From contig NZ_RJJD01000008.1 of NCBI RefSeq assembly GCF_003721515.1, positions 503,666 through 567,665 on the forward strand: 64,000 nucleotides of DNA. Direction: 5' to 3'. The notes beneath the pieces were generated by a model. It saw only the letters and a program-made list of their open reading frames with translations, was not told the origin of the DNA and made no database searches. Made by a program: the position numbers and the translations under genes. The DNA is from Rufibacter latericius. Its GTDB lineage: Bacteria > Bacteroidota > Bacteroidia > Cytophagales > Hymenobacteraceae. Each line of letters begins with the position of its first letter. Position 1 is the first letter of the stretch. This document shows, piece after piece, positions 18,770 through 26,728 of this stretch.

Positions 18770-19312
18770 TTAAAAAGGAGAGTCGAATCCCTCCAACATA
18801 GGCAAGATTTCATCTTTTTCAGACACCAATGGGTTCTCAATGCCCCAGTCTATTTTCAAAGCTGGATCATTCCAGAGTAAACCACCTTCAGACTCTTTGT
18901 TATAGTAATTGCTGCATTTGTATTGAAAGATGGTGCCTTCTTCCAGAGCCACAAACCCGTGCGCAAAACCGATGGGAATAAAAATACAGTTATGCTTATC
19001 AGCATCCAGCAAGCAGGTTACGTGCTGCCCATATGTAGGGGAATCCTTACGTATGTCCACGGCTACATCCAAGGCTTTTCCGGCTACTACGCTTACCAGT
19101 TTTGCCTGGGCAAAAGGCGGTTTTTGGAAATGCAGTCCCCTGAGGACTCCCTTTTTTGAGATGGATTTATTGTCCTGGACAAACGTCTCTACGATACCAG
19201 CATCAGCAAATAACCTAGTGCTGAAGGTTTCAAGGAAAGCACCTCGTTCATCAACAAACACTTTGGGTGTAATTTCAAGAACTCCTGCTAATTGGTAGTT
19301 TTTTATTTGCAT
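18770..19312 (-). CDS. rfbC: dTDP-4-dehydrorhamnose 3,5-epimerase
   Basis: RmlC/RfbC epimerises C3 and C5 of dTDP-4-keto-6-deoxyglucose in dTDP-L-rhamnose synthesis. The 180 residues form a cupin fold. Visible features are the entry motif DERGAFLETF (residues 21-30), KGVLRGLHFQ with the catalytic His near 60, the VDIRKDSPTYGQH segment near 90-102, and FIPIGFAHGFVALE near 115-128. Length is standard. The other rml genes are not in this window. The gene follows a GT4 glycosyltransferase on the same strand, so a link to surface polysaccharide synthesis is plausible but not shown. Confidence 0.95.
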   Translation of the reverse strand: MQIKNYQLAGVLEITPKVFVDERGAFLETFSTRLFADAGIVETFVQDNKSISKKGVLRGLHFQKPPFAQAKLVSVVAGKALDVAVDIRKDSPTYGQHVTCLLDADKHNCIFIPIGFAHGFVALEEGTIFQYKCSNYYNKESEGGLLWNDPALKIDWGIENPLVSEKDEILPMLEGFDSPF

Positions 19313-19401
19313 ACGTACTTAAGAGTAGATTTCTTAACTTGTAAATAAGGCTATTTATTAATGGTATTTACTTAGCAATCCATAATAAAATCTAGATCCA
19401 A

Positions 19402-19433
19402 TATATAATTAATTTAGTATATAATTAATTTAG
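19402..19433. repeat. Tandem 16-bp direct duplication
   Basis: TATATAATTAATTTAG occurs twice back to back (19402-19417 and 19418-19433). The second copy overlaps the stop codon of the glycosyltransferase gene. It looks like a recent local duplication. Confidence 0.85.
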
Positions 19434-20569
19434 TTATGTACTATTTTCTTTCTTGCAACTTTGCCTGTTGCGCTTTCTATAGCCGCGAAATAGCGGTCAA
19501 TCACGAATTTTTCATCAAATTTTTCTTCGGCCAGGCGGCGACTGTTTTGACCCATGGTCTGCAAGGCTTCTTCTGAAAGCAAATAGATTTGTTCCATCTT
19601 GGCGGCCAGGTTAACCCCATTGCGTACTTCGCAGAGGTAGCCATTGTAGCCGTCTACCACGGTTTCTTTGCAGCCCGGAACGTTGGTGGTGACAATGGGT
19701 TTGGCCATGGAAGCGGCTTCTAGCAGGGTGCGCGGGGTGCCTTCGCGGTAAGACGGCAAGACCACGCAGTCGGCGGCGTGCATCACGCTGGGAACGTCAT
19801 CAGAAGTGCCTAGGTACTCCAGCCAGCCCTCTTTGTCCCACTGTTCTACCAGAACCCGTTTGATGCCGATGTTGCCTTCCTCGTCAATGCCGCCCAAGAG
19901 TTGGATGCGCAAATCAGGGTACTTGGCTTTCAGGATTTTGCTGGCTTCTACATACTCTACCAAGCCTTTTTCATACAGCGCCCGGGAAACCATCAGGAAC
20001 ACAAAGGGGGTTTGGCGCTTGAAAACCGGTGCGGGCACATAGCGTTTGGTGTTGATGCCGGAACCAGGAATGACTTCGGTAATTGACTTGCGCACCAGTT
20101 TTCGGTCTAGGAACAGGGCTTGGTCATCAGAGTTCTGGAAAAACACCTTGGCCGGAAACTGGAACGAGAAACGGTATAAGGCCATCGCGATCTTAGAAAC
20201 CAGGTTCTGCACGATGAACACCGTTCCCAAACCAGACACATTGTTGACCGTTGGAATGCCAGCCAGTTTTGCGGCAATGGAGCCATAGATATTGGGCTTG
20301 ATGGTGTACTGCAGAATTACATCAGGCTGTACGGCTTTGTAGGCCTTCAGGAATTTGCCCACCAGCAGCATGTCCTTGAGCGGGTTGGTGCCTTTGCTTT
20401 CCATGGGCAGGTGCACAAATTTGCAGCCCTCGGCGACCAGTTTGGCAGAATAGGCGTCCTCGGGGGCAATGGCCACTACTTCGTGCCCGGCAGCCAGCAA
20501 GGCTTTAACCAAGCTGAGGCGAAAATTGAAGATGTTCCAGGACTTGTTGATGACAATGGCAATACGCAT
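19430..20569 (-). CDS. Glycosyltransferase family 4 (PglA-like)
   Basis: A 379-residue GT-B fold enzyme. The N-terminal segment MRIAIVINKSWNIFNFRLSL and the motifs NVSGLGTVF (near 108) and IPGSGINTKRY (near 169) match the branch that moves N-acetylhexosamines onto undecaprenyl-diphosphate-linked sugars. The C-terminal nucleotide-sugar domain has SRALYEKGLVEYV and the retaining GT4 E-x7-E motif in REGTPRTLLEA (near 282). It acts at the inner membrane in glycan assembly. The exact donor and acceptor cannot be read from sequence. The nearest neighbour on the same strand is rmlC, 117 bp downstream. The C-terminus is rich in Lys and Arg. Confidence 0.9.
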   Translation of the reverse strand: MRIAIVINKSWNIFNFRLSLVKALLAAGHEVVAIAPEDAYSAKLVAEGCKFVHLPMESKGTNPLKDMLLVGKFLKAYKAVQPDVILQYTIKPNIYGSIAAKLAGIPTVNNVSGLGTVFIVQNLVSKIAMALYRFSFQFPAKVFFQNSDDQALFLDRKLVRKSITEVIPGSGINTKRYVPAPVFKRQTPFVFLMVSRALYEKGLVEYVEASKILKAKYPDLRIQLLGGIDEEGNIGIKRVLVEQWDKEGWLEYLGTSDDVPSVMHAADCVVLPSYREGTPRTLLEAASMAKPIVTTNVPGCKETVVDGYNGYLCEVRNGVNLAAKMEQIYLLSEEALQTMGQNSRRLAEEKFDEKFVIDRYFAAIESATGKVARKKIVHN

Positions 20570-20673
20570 GGGGTAGAATCAAGCAAAAGACAAAGATAGC
20601 AGCAGATTTGGCAGCAACCCGCTCCTACGTACAGAATCTGAAGGGGTTTATCGGTTTTCAGCCCCATTGTGTT

Positions 20674-20680
20674 TACTTTG
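20674..20680 (+). promoter_or_regulatory. Candidate -7 element for the cytochrome-hflX unit
   Basis: TACTTTG followed by C, 37 bp before the chosen ATG at 20717. It resembles the Bacteroidota -7 consensus TAnnTTTG minus one base; the same TACTTTGC form precedes the TlpA-like gene at 41819. No clear TTG -33 box was seen. Confidence 0.4.
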
Positions 20681-20716
20681 CACCAAACCATTGACTGTTT
20701 TGCAGCTCTCAGATCC

Positions 20717-21415
20717 ATGACCACCGCTTTTCTGCACATCCATGTTCTGGTTGTCGTTCTGTTCCTGATCTTGTTTCTAATTAAAGCTTTCCAGCTTTTC
20801 CTGAACAAGCACAACAGCCTGAACAGAACCCGCTCCTCCACCAAAATGCTGGACATAGTGCTGGGCTCGCTGATGCTGGTGTCGGGAGGATTTTTAGCCT
20901 TTAACTACAACGGCCCACTGCCTACCTGGCTCCTGGTGAAAGTGTTGCTGGTGTTGGGCGCCATTCCGCTTTCCATCGTGGGTATTAAGCGGCACAGTAA
21001 ATTGTTGACCGCGGTGGGTGTGCTTATTTTCCTGTACGTATATGGGGTGGCCGAAACCAAAAGCCTGAAAATGCGTCCTGATAAAGGCGAAGCCGTAGCC
21101 GTTTCCCCTGCCGGAGAGGTGGGTACCGCCTCGCCTGATCCGGAGAAGGCCAGCCATCCTATCTTAGCGCAACTGGAAGGCACCCAACTGGAAAACACCA
21201 AGGCCATCTACACTGCTCTGTGCGCCAATTGCCACGGGGAAGACGGCCAGAAAGGAACCGGCGGCGCCGTGAACCTGCAGAAAAGTACCCTTGGCGTAGA
21301 CGGCTGCCGGGAAGTGATTGCTAATGGTCGGGGACTGATGCCGGGTTTCGGCTCGCAGCTCTCTGAACAGGAGATAGAGGCACTGGCACTCTATTCCACC
21401 ATGCTTAAAAAGTAA
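20717..21415 (+). CDS. SirB2-like membrane protein fused to a cytochrome c domain
   Basis: A 232-residue protein. The first ATG of the frame is at 20717; a longer frame would need a GTG lying in the probable promoter. Residues about 1-115 carry four hydrophobic helices (starting FLHIHVLVVVLFLILFLI), resembling the SirB2 family. A Pro/Ala-rich linker follows. Residues about 160-232 form a class I cytochrome c domain with the haem motif CANCH and a distal methionine candidate in GLMPGF. The haem domain should face the periplasm. The stop is 8 nt before hflX, so the two are probably co-transcribed. The electron-transfer partner is unknown. Confidence 0.85.
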   Translation: MTTAFLHIHVLVVVLFLILFLIKAFQLFLNKHNSLNRTRSSTKMLDIVLGSLMLVSGGFLAFNYNGPLPTWLLVKVLLVLGAIPLSIVGIKRHSKLLTAVGVLIFLYVYGVAETKSLKMRPDKGEAVAVSPAGEVGTASPDPEKASHPILAQLEGTQLENTKAIYTALCANCHGEDGQKGTGGAVNLQKSTLGVDGCREVIANGRGLMPGFGSQLSEQEIEALALYSTMLKK

Positions 21416-21423
21416 AGAACTAC

Positions 21424-22623
21424 ATGAAGAACCAACTCCATATTACTGCCAAAGATCAGGAAACCGCCGTGTTAGTGGCCGTTCCTGAGTACAAGCAGAC
21501 CGATGAAAAAACCAAAGAATACCTGGACGAACTCGCCTTCCTGACCGAGACCGTTGGCGCCAAGGCCCTGAAGCGGTTTGTTCAGAAGCTGGACAAACCA
21601 GAGCCCCGCACGTATGTGGGCAAAGGAAAGCTGGAAGAGATTGTGGCCTATGTGAAGGAACACAAGGTAGACATGGTCATTTTTGATGATGACCTTTCCC
21701 CGTCACAGGTGCGTAACCTGGAGCGCGAGTTGGAGGTGAAAATCATTGACCGGAGCTTGCTTATCCTGGACATCTTCGCGCTGAGGGCCCAAACAGCCAC
21801 GGCCCGCGCCCAAGTGGAACTGGCCCAGTACCGGTACCTCCTCCCCCGTCTGACCAACATGTGGACCCACTTAAGCCGGCAGAAAGGTGGGGGCGTGGCC
21901 ATGCGCGGACCAGGGGAAACCGAGATTGAGACCGATAGACGGATTGTACGGGACAAGATCTCGTTACTCAAAGAGAAGCTGGAGAAATTTGAGAAGCAGA
22001 ACTACGAGCAGCGCAAGTCCCGCTCCGGCATTGTCCGCGTTTCACTTGTAGGCTACACCAACGTGGGCAAATCCACGCTCATGAACCTACTCACCAAAGC
22101 CGATGTCTTCGCCGAGAACAAACTCTTCGCCACGGTAGATGCCACGGTGCGCAAGATGGTGATCGAGAACATTCCGCTGCTGCTCTCAGACACGGTAGGA
22201 TTCATTAGGAAACTGCCTACCAAATTGATCGAGAGCTTTAAGTCCACCCTGGATGAGATCAGGGAATCTGACTTGCTGCTGCACGTGGTAGATGTGTCGC
22301 ACCCTTCGTTTGAAGAGCACATCGCGGTGGTGAATGATACCCTGAAAGACATTCAGTCGGCGGACAAACCGGTGATTCTGGTGTTCAACAAAACCGACCT
22401 GTACCTGCAGCAGCGGGAGCAGGAACTGAAGGAAGACCATCCAGACGCACTGCCAGACATCAGCGAACTGAAATCTTCTTACATGGCCCGGGAACACGCC
22501 CCACTGGCACTGTTTATCTCGGCCACCAACCGCTCCAACATAGATGAACTGCGGCAGGTGCTTATGGAGCAGGTTTCCAAGATCCACTTCGAGCGTTATC
22601 CCCACAACACCCCGCAAGAATAA
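21424..22623 (+). CDS. hflX: GTPase HflX
   Basis: HflX is a ribosome-associated GTPase that splits stalled or heat-damaged ribosomes. The 399-residue protein has the N-terminal HflX domain (KRFVQKLDKPEPRTYVGKGK near 40-60), the glycine-rich linker RGPGETEIETDRR (near 161), and a TrmE-Era-like G domain: G1 GYTNVGKST (near 210), G3 DTVGF (near 255), G4 NKTD (near 322) and G5 ISAT (near 361). It has the usual length and no missing motif. It follows the SirB2-cytochrome fusion by 8 nt; the meaning of that pairing is unclear. Confidence 0.96.
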   Translation: MKNQLHITAKDQETAVLVAVPEYKQTDEKTKEYLDELAFLTETVGAKALKRFVQKLDKPEPRTYVGKGKLEEIVAYVKEHKVDMVIFDDDLSPSQVRNLERELEVKIIDRSLLILDIFALRAQTATARAQVELAQYRYLLPRLTNMWTHLSRQKGGGVAMRGPGETEIETDRRIVRDKISLLKEKLEKFEKQNYEQRKSRSGIVRVSLVGYTNVGKSTLMNLLTKADVFAENKLFATVDATVRKMVIENIPLLLSDTVGFIRKLPTKLIESFKSTLDEIRESDLLLHVVDVSHPSFEEHIAVVNDTLKDIQSADKPVILVFNKTDLYLQQREQELKEDHPDALPDISELKSSYMAREHAPLALFISATNRSNIDELRQVLMEQVSKIHFERYPHNTPQE

Positions 22624-22627
22624 TCCT

Positions 22628-22663
22628 GTTTCAGGGCTGTTTTCAGGAAAAGGGCCGCAAAGC
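22628..22663. repeat. 36-nt palindromic element (Pal36)
   Basis: Copy 4 bp after the hflX stop, beginning GTTTCAGGGCTGTTTTC. Confidence 0.75.
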
Positions 22664-22805
22664 GAGGAGACTTTGCCTTGGGTAAGAAAGTAAAAGAAGA
22701 CACCCGGGGTCTTGTTTTTGGATTGAAAAGGCAGGACATTGGTTTGGCGCTTTTAACCTTAAGGCAGTTCCCTTCAGGCACAACCATTTTCAGGCGCATT
22801 CAGTA

Positions 22806-22848
22806 AACATGAAAGCCACCGCTGCTAGCCAGCGGTGGCTTTCATGTT
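22806..22848. terminator. Terminator with perfect 19-bp stem between hflX and sixA
   Basis: AACATGAAAGCCACCGCTG pairs perfectly with its complement around a CTAGC loop. An ATG at 22809 lies inside this hairpin and is in frame with sixA, but the hairpin and a better ATG at 22860 argue against that start. Confidence 0.85.
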
Positions 22849-22859
22849 ATGACCATCCA

Positions 22860-23357
22860 ATGAAAACGCTATATCTGTTACGCCACGCTAAATCAAGTTG
22901 GGACTATGAGGAGTTGAGTGACCATGACCGTCCTCTGGCTAAAAGAGGCCGCACAGACGCTCCCCTAATGGGTCAGGAATTGGTGGAAAGGGAAATAAAG
23001 CTTGACCTGGTCATCTCCAGCTCGGCTGTAAGGGCCATCACCACCGCCACGTTGGTTGCCAAGGAACTGAAGTTTTCCCCTGAACAGATTGGGGTGCAGG
23101 AAGAACTCTACATGATTTCCGCTGAAGGTCTGGTGGGGTTTATCCGCTCTCTGCCCGATGAGTACAACCACGTCATGCTGGTAGGCCACAACCCGGCCTT
23201 CACCGAGGTAGCCAACCTATTAAGCCCAGAGAAAAGCATCGCCAACATTCCCACCGCGGGCATTGTGGCCATCAGCTTTGATTGCAGCTACTGGGGAGAG
23301 ATCTCGCCAGATAATTCTAAGCAGCTTTTCTTTGACTTTCCTAAAAACTATCGCTAA
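22860..23357 (+). CDS. sixA: Phosphohistidine phosphatase SixA family
   Basis: A 165-residue histidine phosphatase with the RHG-type motif LLRHAKSSWDYE at residues 5-16 (His catalytic), SSSAVRAITTA near 58-68 and the second catalytic His in MLVGHNPAFTEVA. SixA in E. coli dephosphorylates histidine phosphocarrier proteins; in Bacteroidota the target is not established. The start at 22860 puts the catalytic motif near the N-terminus as in the family and avoids the terminator hairpin. ppk1 follows after 34 bp on the same strand, which suggests a phosphate-related operon. Confidence 0.9.
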   Translation: MKTLYLLRHAKSSWDYEELSDHDRPLAKRGRTDAPLMGQELVEREIKLDLVISSSAVRAITTATLVAKELKFSPEQIGVQEELYMISAEGLVGFIRSLPDEYNHVMLVGHNPAFTEVANLLSPEKSIANIPTAGIVAISFDCSYWGEISPDNSKQLFFDFPKNYR

Positions 23358-23391
23358 AACGTGCCTACTGGTCACGCCTAATTCCACCTGA

Positions 23392-25518
23392 ATGGATTCT
23401 AAAGACAACCTAGATACCTCCACCCCTTCCCAGGCCAGCTCGGCCCACCCTTTGCCCCCGCTCATCAGCCGGGAACTAAGCTGGCTTGCCTTCAATTACC
23501 GCGTCCTGCAGGAAGCCAAAGACCCTCGGGTACCTTTACTGGAGCGCCTGAATTTTCTGGCTATCTTTTCCTCTAACCTGGACGAGTACTTCAAGGTGCG
23601 GGTGGCCACCCTGCGGCGTTTAGGCAAACTCAAAAAGAAAACCCGCGAAAAGCTGGAAGACGGTCCGCTGCCCGGCCTGGAGGAAGTTATCACCGAGGTC
23701 TCGCGCCAGCAGAAAGAGTTCGGCCAGGTTTTCCGGAACGAGATCATCCCTGAGCTGCGCCAAGAGCACATTCACCTCATCACCGAAGCTGAGTGCACCG
23801 ATGGGCAGCAGACCATGGCGCTGGACTATTTCCGCAGGCAGATTAAACCCTTGCTGGTGCCCATCATCTTCAGTACCAACCACAGCGGCCTCTTCCTGAA
23901 AGACCAGACCGTGTACTTCATGGTGCGCCTGCAGCCAAAGCAAGAAGGCGCTCCGGAGCAGTATGCCCTTCTGGAAATCCCTACCCAAAAGCACGGAAGC
24001 CGGTTTGTGGAACTGCCCGTGGAGAAAGGGGAACACTACGTGATGCTGCTGGACGATGTGATCAGGCTGGGATTGCCGGACCTGTTCCCCGGCTACGCCG
24101 AAGTGGAAGCCTACGCCGTGAAACTCTCTCGCGATGCCGAGCTGGACATTGAGGAGGAAGTGTCGGGGAATTTAATGGCCAAAATCCGGAAAAGCCTTAA
24201 AAAGCGGGAAACCGGTCGTCCAAGTCGTTTATTGTATGATCCTGTAACTCCGGAACCCATGCTGCACGCCTTGCTGGACCGCATTGGCATCACCACCGAT
24301 GAACTGGTGGCCGGCAGCCGTTTCCATAACTTCCGGGACTTCTTCGGGTTTCCGAAGTTCAAGATTCCGGGGCTTTACTATGAACCCCAGCCGCCCTTGC
24401 CGCACCCGGGGCTGGAGAAAGCTCCCAGCATGCTGGAGGCCATGAAAAGCCAGGAGTTCCTACTGCATTACCCCTACCAGAAGTTTGACTACGTGTTAAG
24501 ATTCCTGGAAGAAGCTGCTGTAGATCCTAATGTCACCAGCATCAGTGTTACGCTCTACCGCGTGGCCGATAAGTCAAAGGTGGCCAAAGCCCTCATCAAA
24601 GCCGCCGAGAACGGAAAACTGGTGACCGCCGTGGTAGAGTTGAAAGCCCGTTTCGATGAGGAATCCAACATTTACTGGGGAAGCAAACTGGAGAAAGCCG
24701 GGGCCAACGTGATCTATGGCGTACCAGACCTGAAAGTGCACAGCAAGATTGGCCTGGTCACCCGCCAGGAAAACGGACAGGCAGTACAGTACGCGTACCT
24801 GAGTACCGGTAACTACAACGAGAAAACCTCGCTCATTTACACTGACCACGCCCTGTTCACCACCGACCAGCGCCTGACCAACGAACTGACCAAAGTTTTC
24901 CATTTTCTGGTAGACGGCGACCGTGATCTTACCTTTGAACATTTGCTGGTAGCTCCTTTCAACCTGCGCGATGGCCTGAATGCCCTTATCCAACACGAGA
25001 TGCAACTGGCCCGCGAAGGAAAACCGGCTTACCTAGTAGCCAAGATGAATGCCCTGCAAGACAGCCGCATGATTCAGCAACTGTATGAGGCTAGCCAGGC
25101 CGGCGTGAAGATAGAATTGCTGGTGCGCGGTATCTGCAGCCTTATTCCGGGGGTGCCCGGCCTGAGCGAGAACATCTCGGTGCGCAGCATTGTGGACCGG
25201 TACCTGGAACACGGCCGCATCTACGTGTTTGGCAACGGTGGCGAAGAGAAAATCTACGTGGCCTCGGCCGACTGGATGAACCGTAACCTCAGCCGGCGGG
25301 TAGAAGTGGCGTTCCCTATCTACAACCCGGTGTTGCGCCAGGAAATCAGACACATGCTGGACATGCACATGAAAGACAACCAGAAAGCCCGCCTAACCGA
25401 TAACCAATACTGGGTTTCCGATGATCCTACGGTTTCGGTGCACGCCCAGCAGGCCGCCTATCAGTTCCTGAAAGACAAAGCCACCAAAGCCGGATTTCCA
25501 GTGGAGCCTGTCGCCTAA
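23392..25518 (+). CDS. ppk1: Polyphosphate kinase 1
   Basis: PPK1 reversibly transfers the ATP gamma phosphate to inorganic polyphosphate. The 708 residues cover the four-domain architecture: an N-terminal domain beginning SRELSWLAFNYRVLQEA (near 27), a head domain, and two C-terminal catalytic domains. The autophosphorylated His lies in LKVHSKIGLV (near 450), and the second catalytic His is in RYLEHGRIYVFG (near 607). NLDEYFKVRV near 63 is typical. The protein is complete. It follows sixA closely and is closed by a strong terminator. Confidence 0.97.
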   Translation: MDSKDNLDTSTPSQASSAHPLPPLISRELSWLAFNYRVLQEAKDPRVPLLERLNFLAIFSSNLDEYFKVRVATLRRLGKLKKKTREKLEDGPLPGLEEVITEVSRQQKEFGQVFRNEIIPELRQEHIHLITEAECTDGQQTMALDYFRRQIKPLLVPIIFSTNHSGLFLKDQTVYFMVRLQPKQEGAPEQYALLEIPTQKHGSRFVELPVEKGEHYVMLLDDVIRLGLPDLFPGYAEVEAYAVKLSRDAELDIEEEVSGNLMAKIRKSLKKRETGRPSRLLYDPVTPEPMLHALLDRIGITTDELVAGSRFHNFRDFFGFPKFKIPGLYYEPQPPLPHPGLEKAPSMLEAMKSQEFLLHYPYQKFDYVLRFLEEAAVDPNVTSISVTLYRVADKSKVAKALIKAAENGKLVTAVVELKARFDEESNIYWGSKLEKAGANVIYGVPDLKVHSKIGLVTRQENGQAVQYAYLSTGNYNEKTSLIYTDHALFTTDQRLTNELTKVFHFLVDGDRDLTFEHLLVAPFNLRDGLNALIQHEMQLAREGKPAYLVAKMNALQDSRMIQQLYEASQAGVKIELLVRGICSLIPGVPGLSENISVRSIVDRYLEHGRIYVFGNGGEEKIYVASADWMNRNLSRRVEVAFPIYNPVLRQEIRHMLDMHMKDNQKARLTDNQYWVSDDPTVSVHAQQAAYQFLKDKATKAGFPVEPVA

Positions 25519-25536
25519 TTCCAGGAGATCACTTAA

Positions 25537-25584
25537 AAAAAGCCGATGCCCGTTGCAGAAAACTGTAACGGGCATCGGCTTTTA
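25537..25584. terminator. Rho-independent terminator after ppk1
   Basis: Long stem of about 21 bp, AAAAGCCGATGCCCGTTGCAG with its complement (one G-T pair), and a 4-nt loop. Confidence 0.88.
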
Positions 25585-25595
25585 TGGGCAAGTAG

Positions 25596-25630
25596 GTTTA
25601 GGGGTTGTTTTCAGAAAACGGGCCTTAAAC
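25596..25630. repeat. Palindromic element (Pal36, 35 nt)
   Basis: GTTTAGGGGTTGTTTTC on the left and GAAAACGGGCCTTAAAC on the right, between the ppk1 terminator and the 3' end of the DUF6268 gene. Confidence 0.7.
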
Positions 25631-25638
25631 CAGGGATA

Positions 25639-26727
25639 CTATTGTTTCAGGAAACGGCGTGGCGGTACTATGAACAGTTCCACGTTGAAGAAAACAGCGT
25701 CTTTGATGTGGGTTTCAATCAACGGATTTGCCGTGCGCTGGCGGCCATCGTACAGATCGAATTTATGGTTGTAGCGGTAGCCGGTTTCCAGGGCAAACCA
25801 CAGGAAGTCGTAGATTTCGCGGTCCCAGCGGAGCCTTGCCTTGATTTCTGATTTGCGCAGCTCCACGGTCTCGTACTGGTTGAATGGCTCGGTGTTGATG
25901 TTGATGTTATAGGTAGCCCCGTCTATGCGGTAGCCCATGTACAGCAACGACTTCTCTGAGAAATTCCGCCGGAAAGTGACGTTGGCCGGGAAAAGCGCCT
26001 CTACCCCCCACTTGTCGTTGAAGGTGCGGTTGTAAAGAAAGGCCGGGTAAATGGTCTGCCGCCCGAAGGCGTATCCCAGCTGCACCCCAAAACCATACGA
26101 TAGGTAAGGGCTTTTCTTCCAGCCGTAAATGGCTTCCATGGACGTGCGCAGGTACCGGGTCAGGCTGATGTCGCTGTACTTTCCGTAATCGCCGTTCAAC
26201 TCACCCTTCACCCTGAAGATGATGTAATTCTTGTAGTTGAGGGGCTTCAACATAACCAGTTGCCCGTCCAGCGAGCGTAGGTTTTTGTCTTCCAGGCGTT
26301 GATAGAGCGGGTACTGCTGCGTTTCGGGCTCCTTGTAATTAAACTCCTCCAGAAAGTAACTGCCGCCCAGCACCAGTTTGAAGTGCGGGTTATTCACCAG
26401 CGGTGCGTAGGCCTTGAACTCAAACCGGTTGCTTTTGAGCACATCGGCGCGGGCATCTTCTACGCTGCTCTGCTGCGCCCGGGAGTGCATGCCAAACCGA
26501 GGCAGCCGCTCATACCGGATGATAATGCCTTTGCTTTTGCCCATGCCCACCACCGACGGATTGGCCAACTCCTTTTCATCTGTGGTGTCTCTTGCCGCCC
26601 GCAGCGAATCAGAGAAAAAGCCCTGCGCGTTTAGGGGCTGTTTTAAAGAAATCAGGGTTAAAACAGCCATCAAAACAAGACCTCTCCTCAAGCAGCTCAT
26701 TTGGGAATTCAATAAGGTAGAAGACAT
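25639..26727 (-). CDS. DUF6268 family outer membrane beta-barrel protein
   Basis: A 362-residue protein with a signal peptide ending near LNAQG (residue 35) and a long series of amphipathic strands with aromatic ends, such as LGGSYFLEEFNY, YGFGVQLGYAF and GYRYNHKFDLY. The pattern matches the DUF6268 barrels of Bacteroidota, function unknown. The start codon lies 1 nt beyond the stop of the metallophosphoesterase-Omp85 gene, so the two are translationally coupled. The signal-peptide coding region contains a 36-nt palindromic element (26629-26664), which may have been inserted into the gene or recruited as coding sequence. Confidence 0.85.
   Translation of the reverse strand: MSSTLLNSQMSCLRRGLVLMAVLTLISLKQPLNAQGFFSDSLRAARDTTDEKELANPSVVGMGKSKGIIIRYERLPRFGMHSRAQQSSVEDARADVLKSNRFEFKAYAPLVNNPHFKLVLGGSYFLEEFNYKEPETQQYPLYQRLEDKNLRSLDGQLVMLKPLNYKNYIIFRVKGELNGDYGKYSDISLTRYLRTSMEAIYGWKKSPYLSYGFGVQLGYAFGRQTIYPAFLYNRTFNDKWGVEALFPANVTFRRNFSEKSLLYMGYRIDGATYNININTEPFNQYETVELRKSEIKARLRWDREIYDFLWFALETGYRYNHKFDLYDGRQRTANPLIETHIKDAVFFNVELFIVPPRRFLKQ
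26629..26664. repeat. 36-nt palindromic element inside a coding sequence
   Basis: Left arm GTTTAGGGGCTGTTTTAAAG, right arm ending GGGTTAAAAC. It encodes about residues 22-33 of the DUF6268 precursor, around the end of the signal peptide. This is one of two copies in coding DNA. Confidence 0.7.
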
Positions 26728-26728
26728 A

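Noticed and set aside
22809-22859. Upstream in-frame ATG for sixA
   Set aside because: It lies within the arm of a perfect 19-bp terminator hairpin; the ATG at 22860 puts the RHAKSS motif where the family has it.
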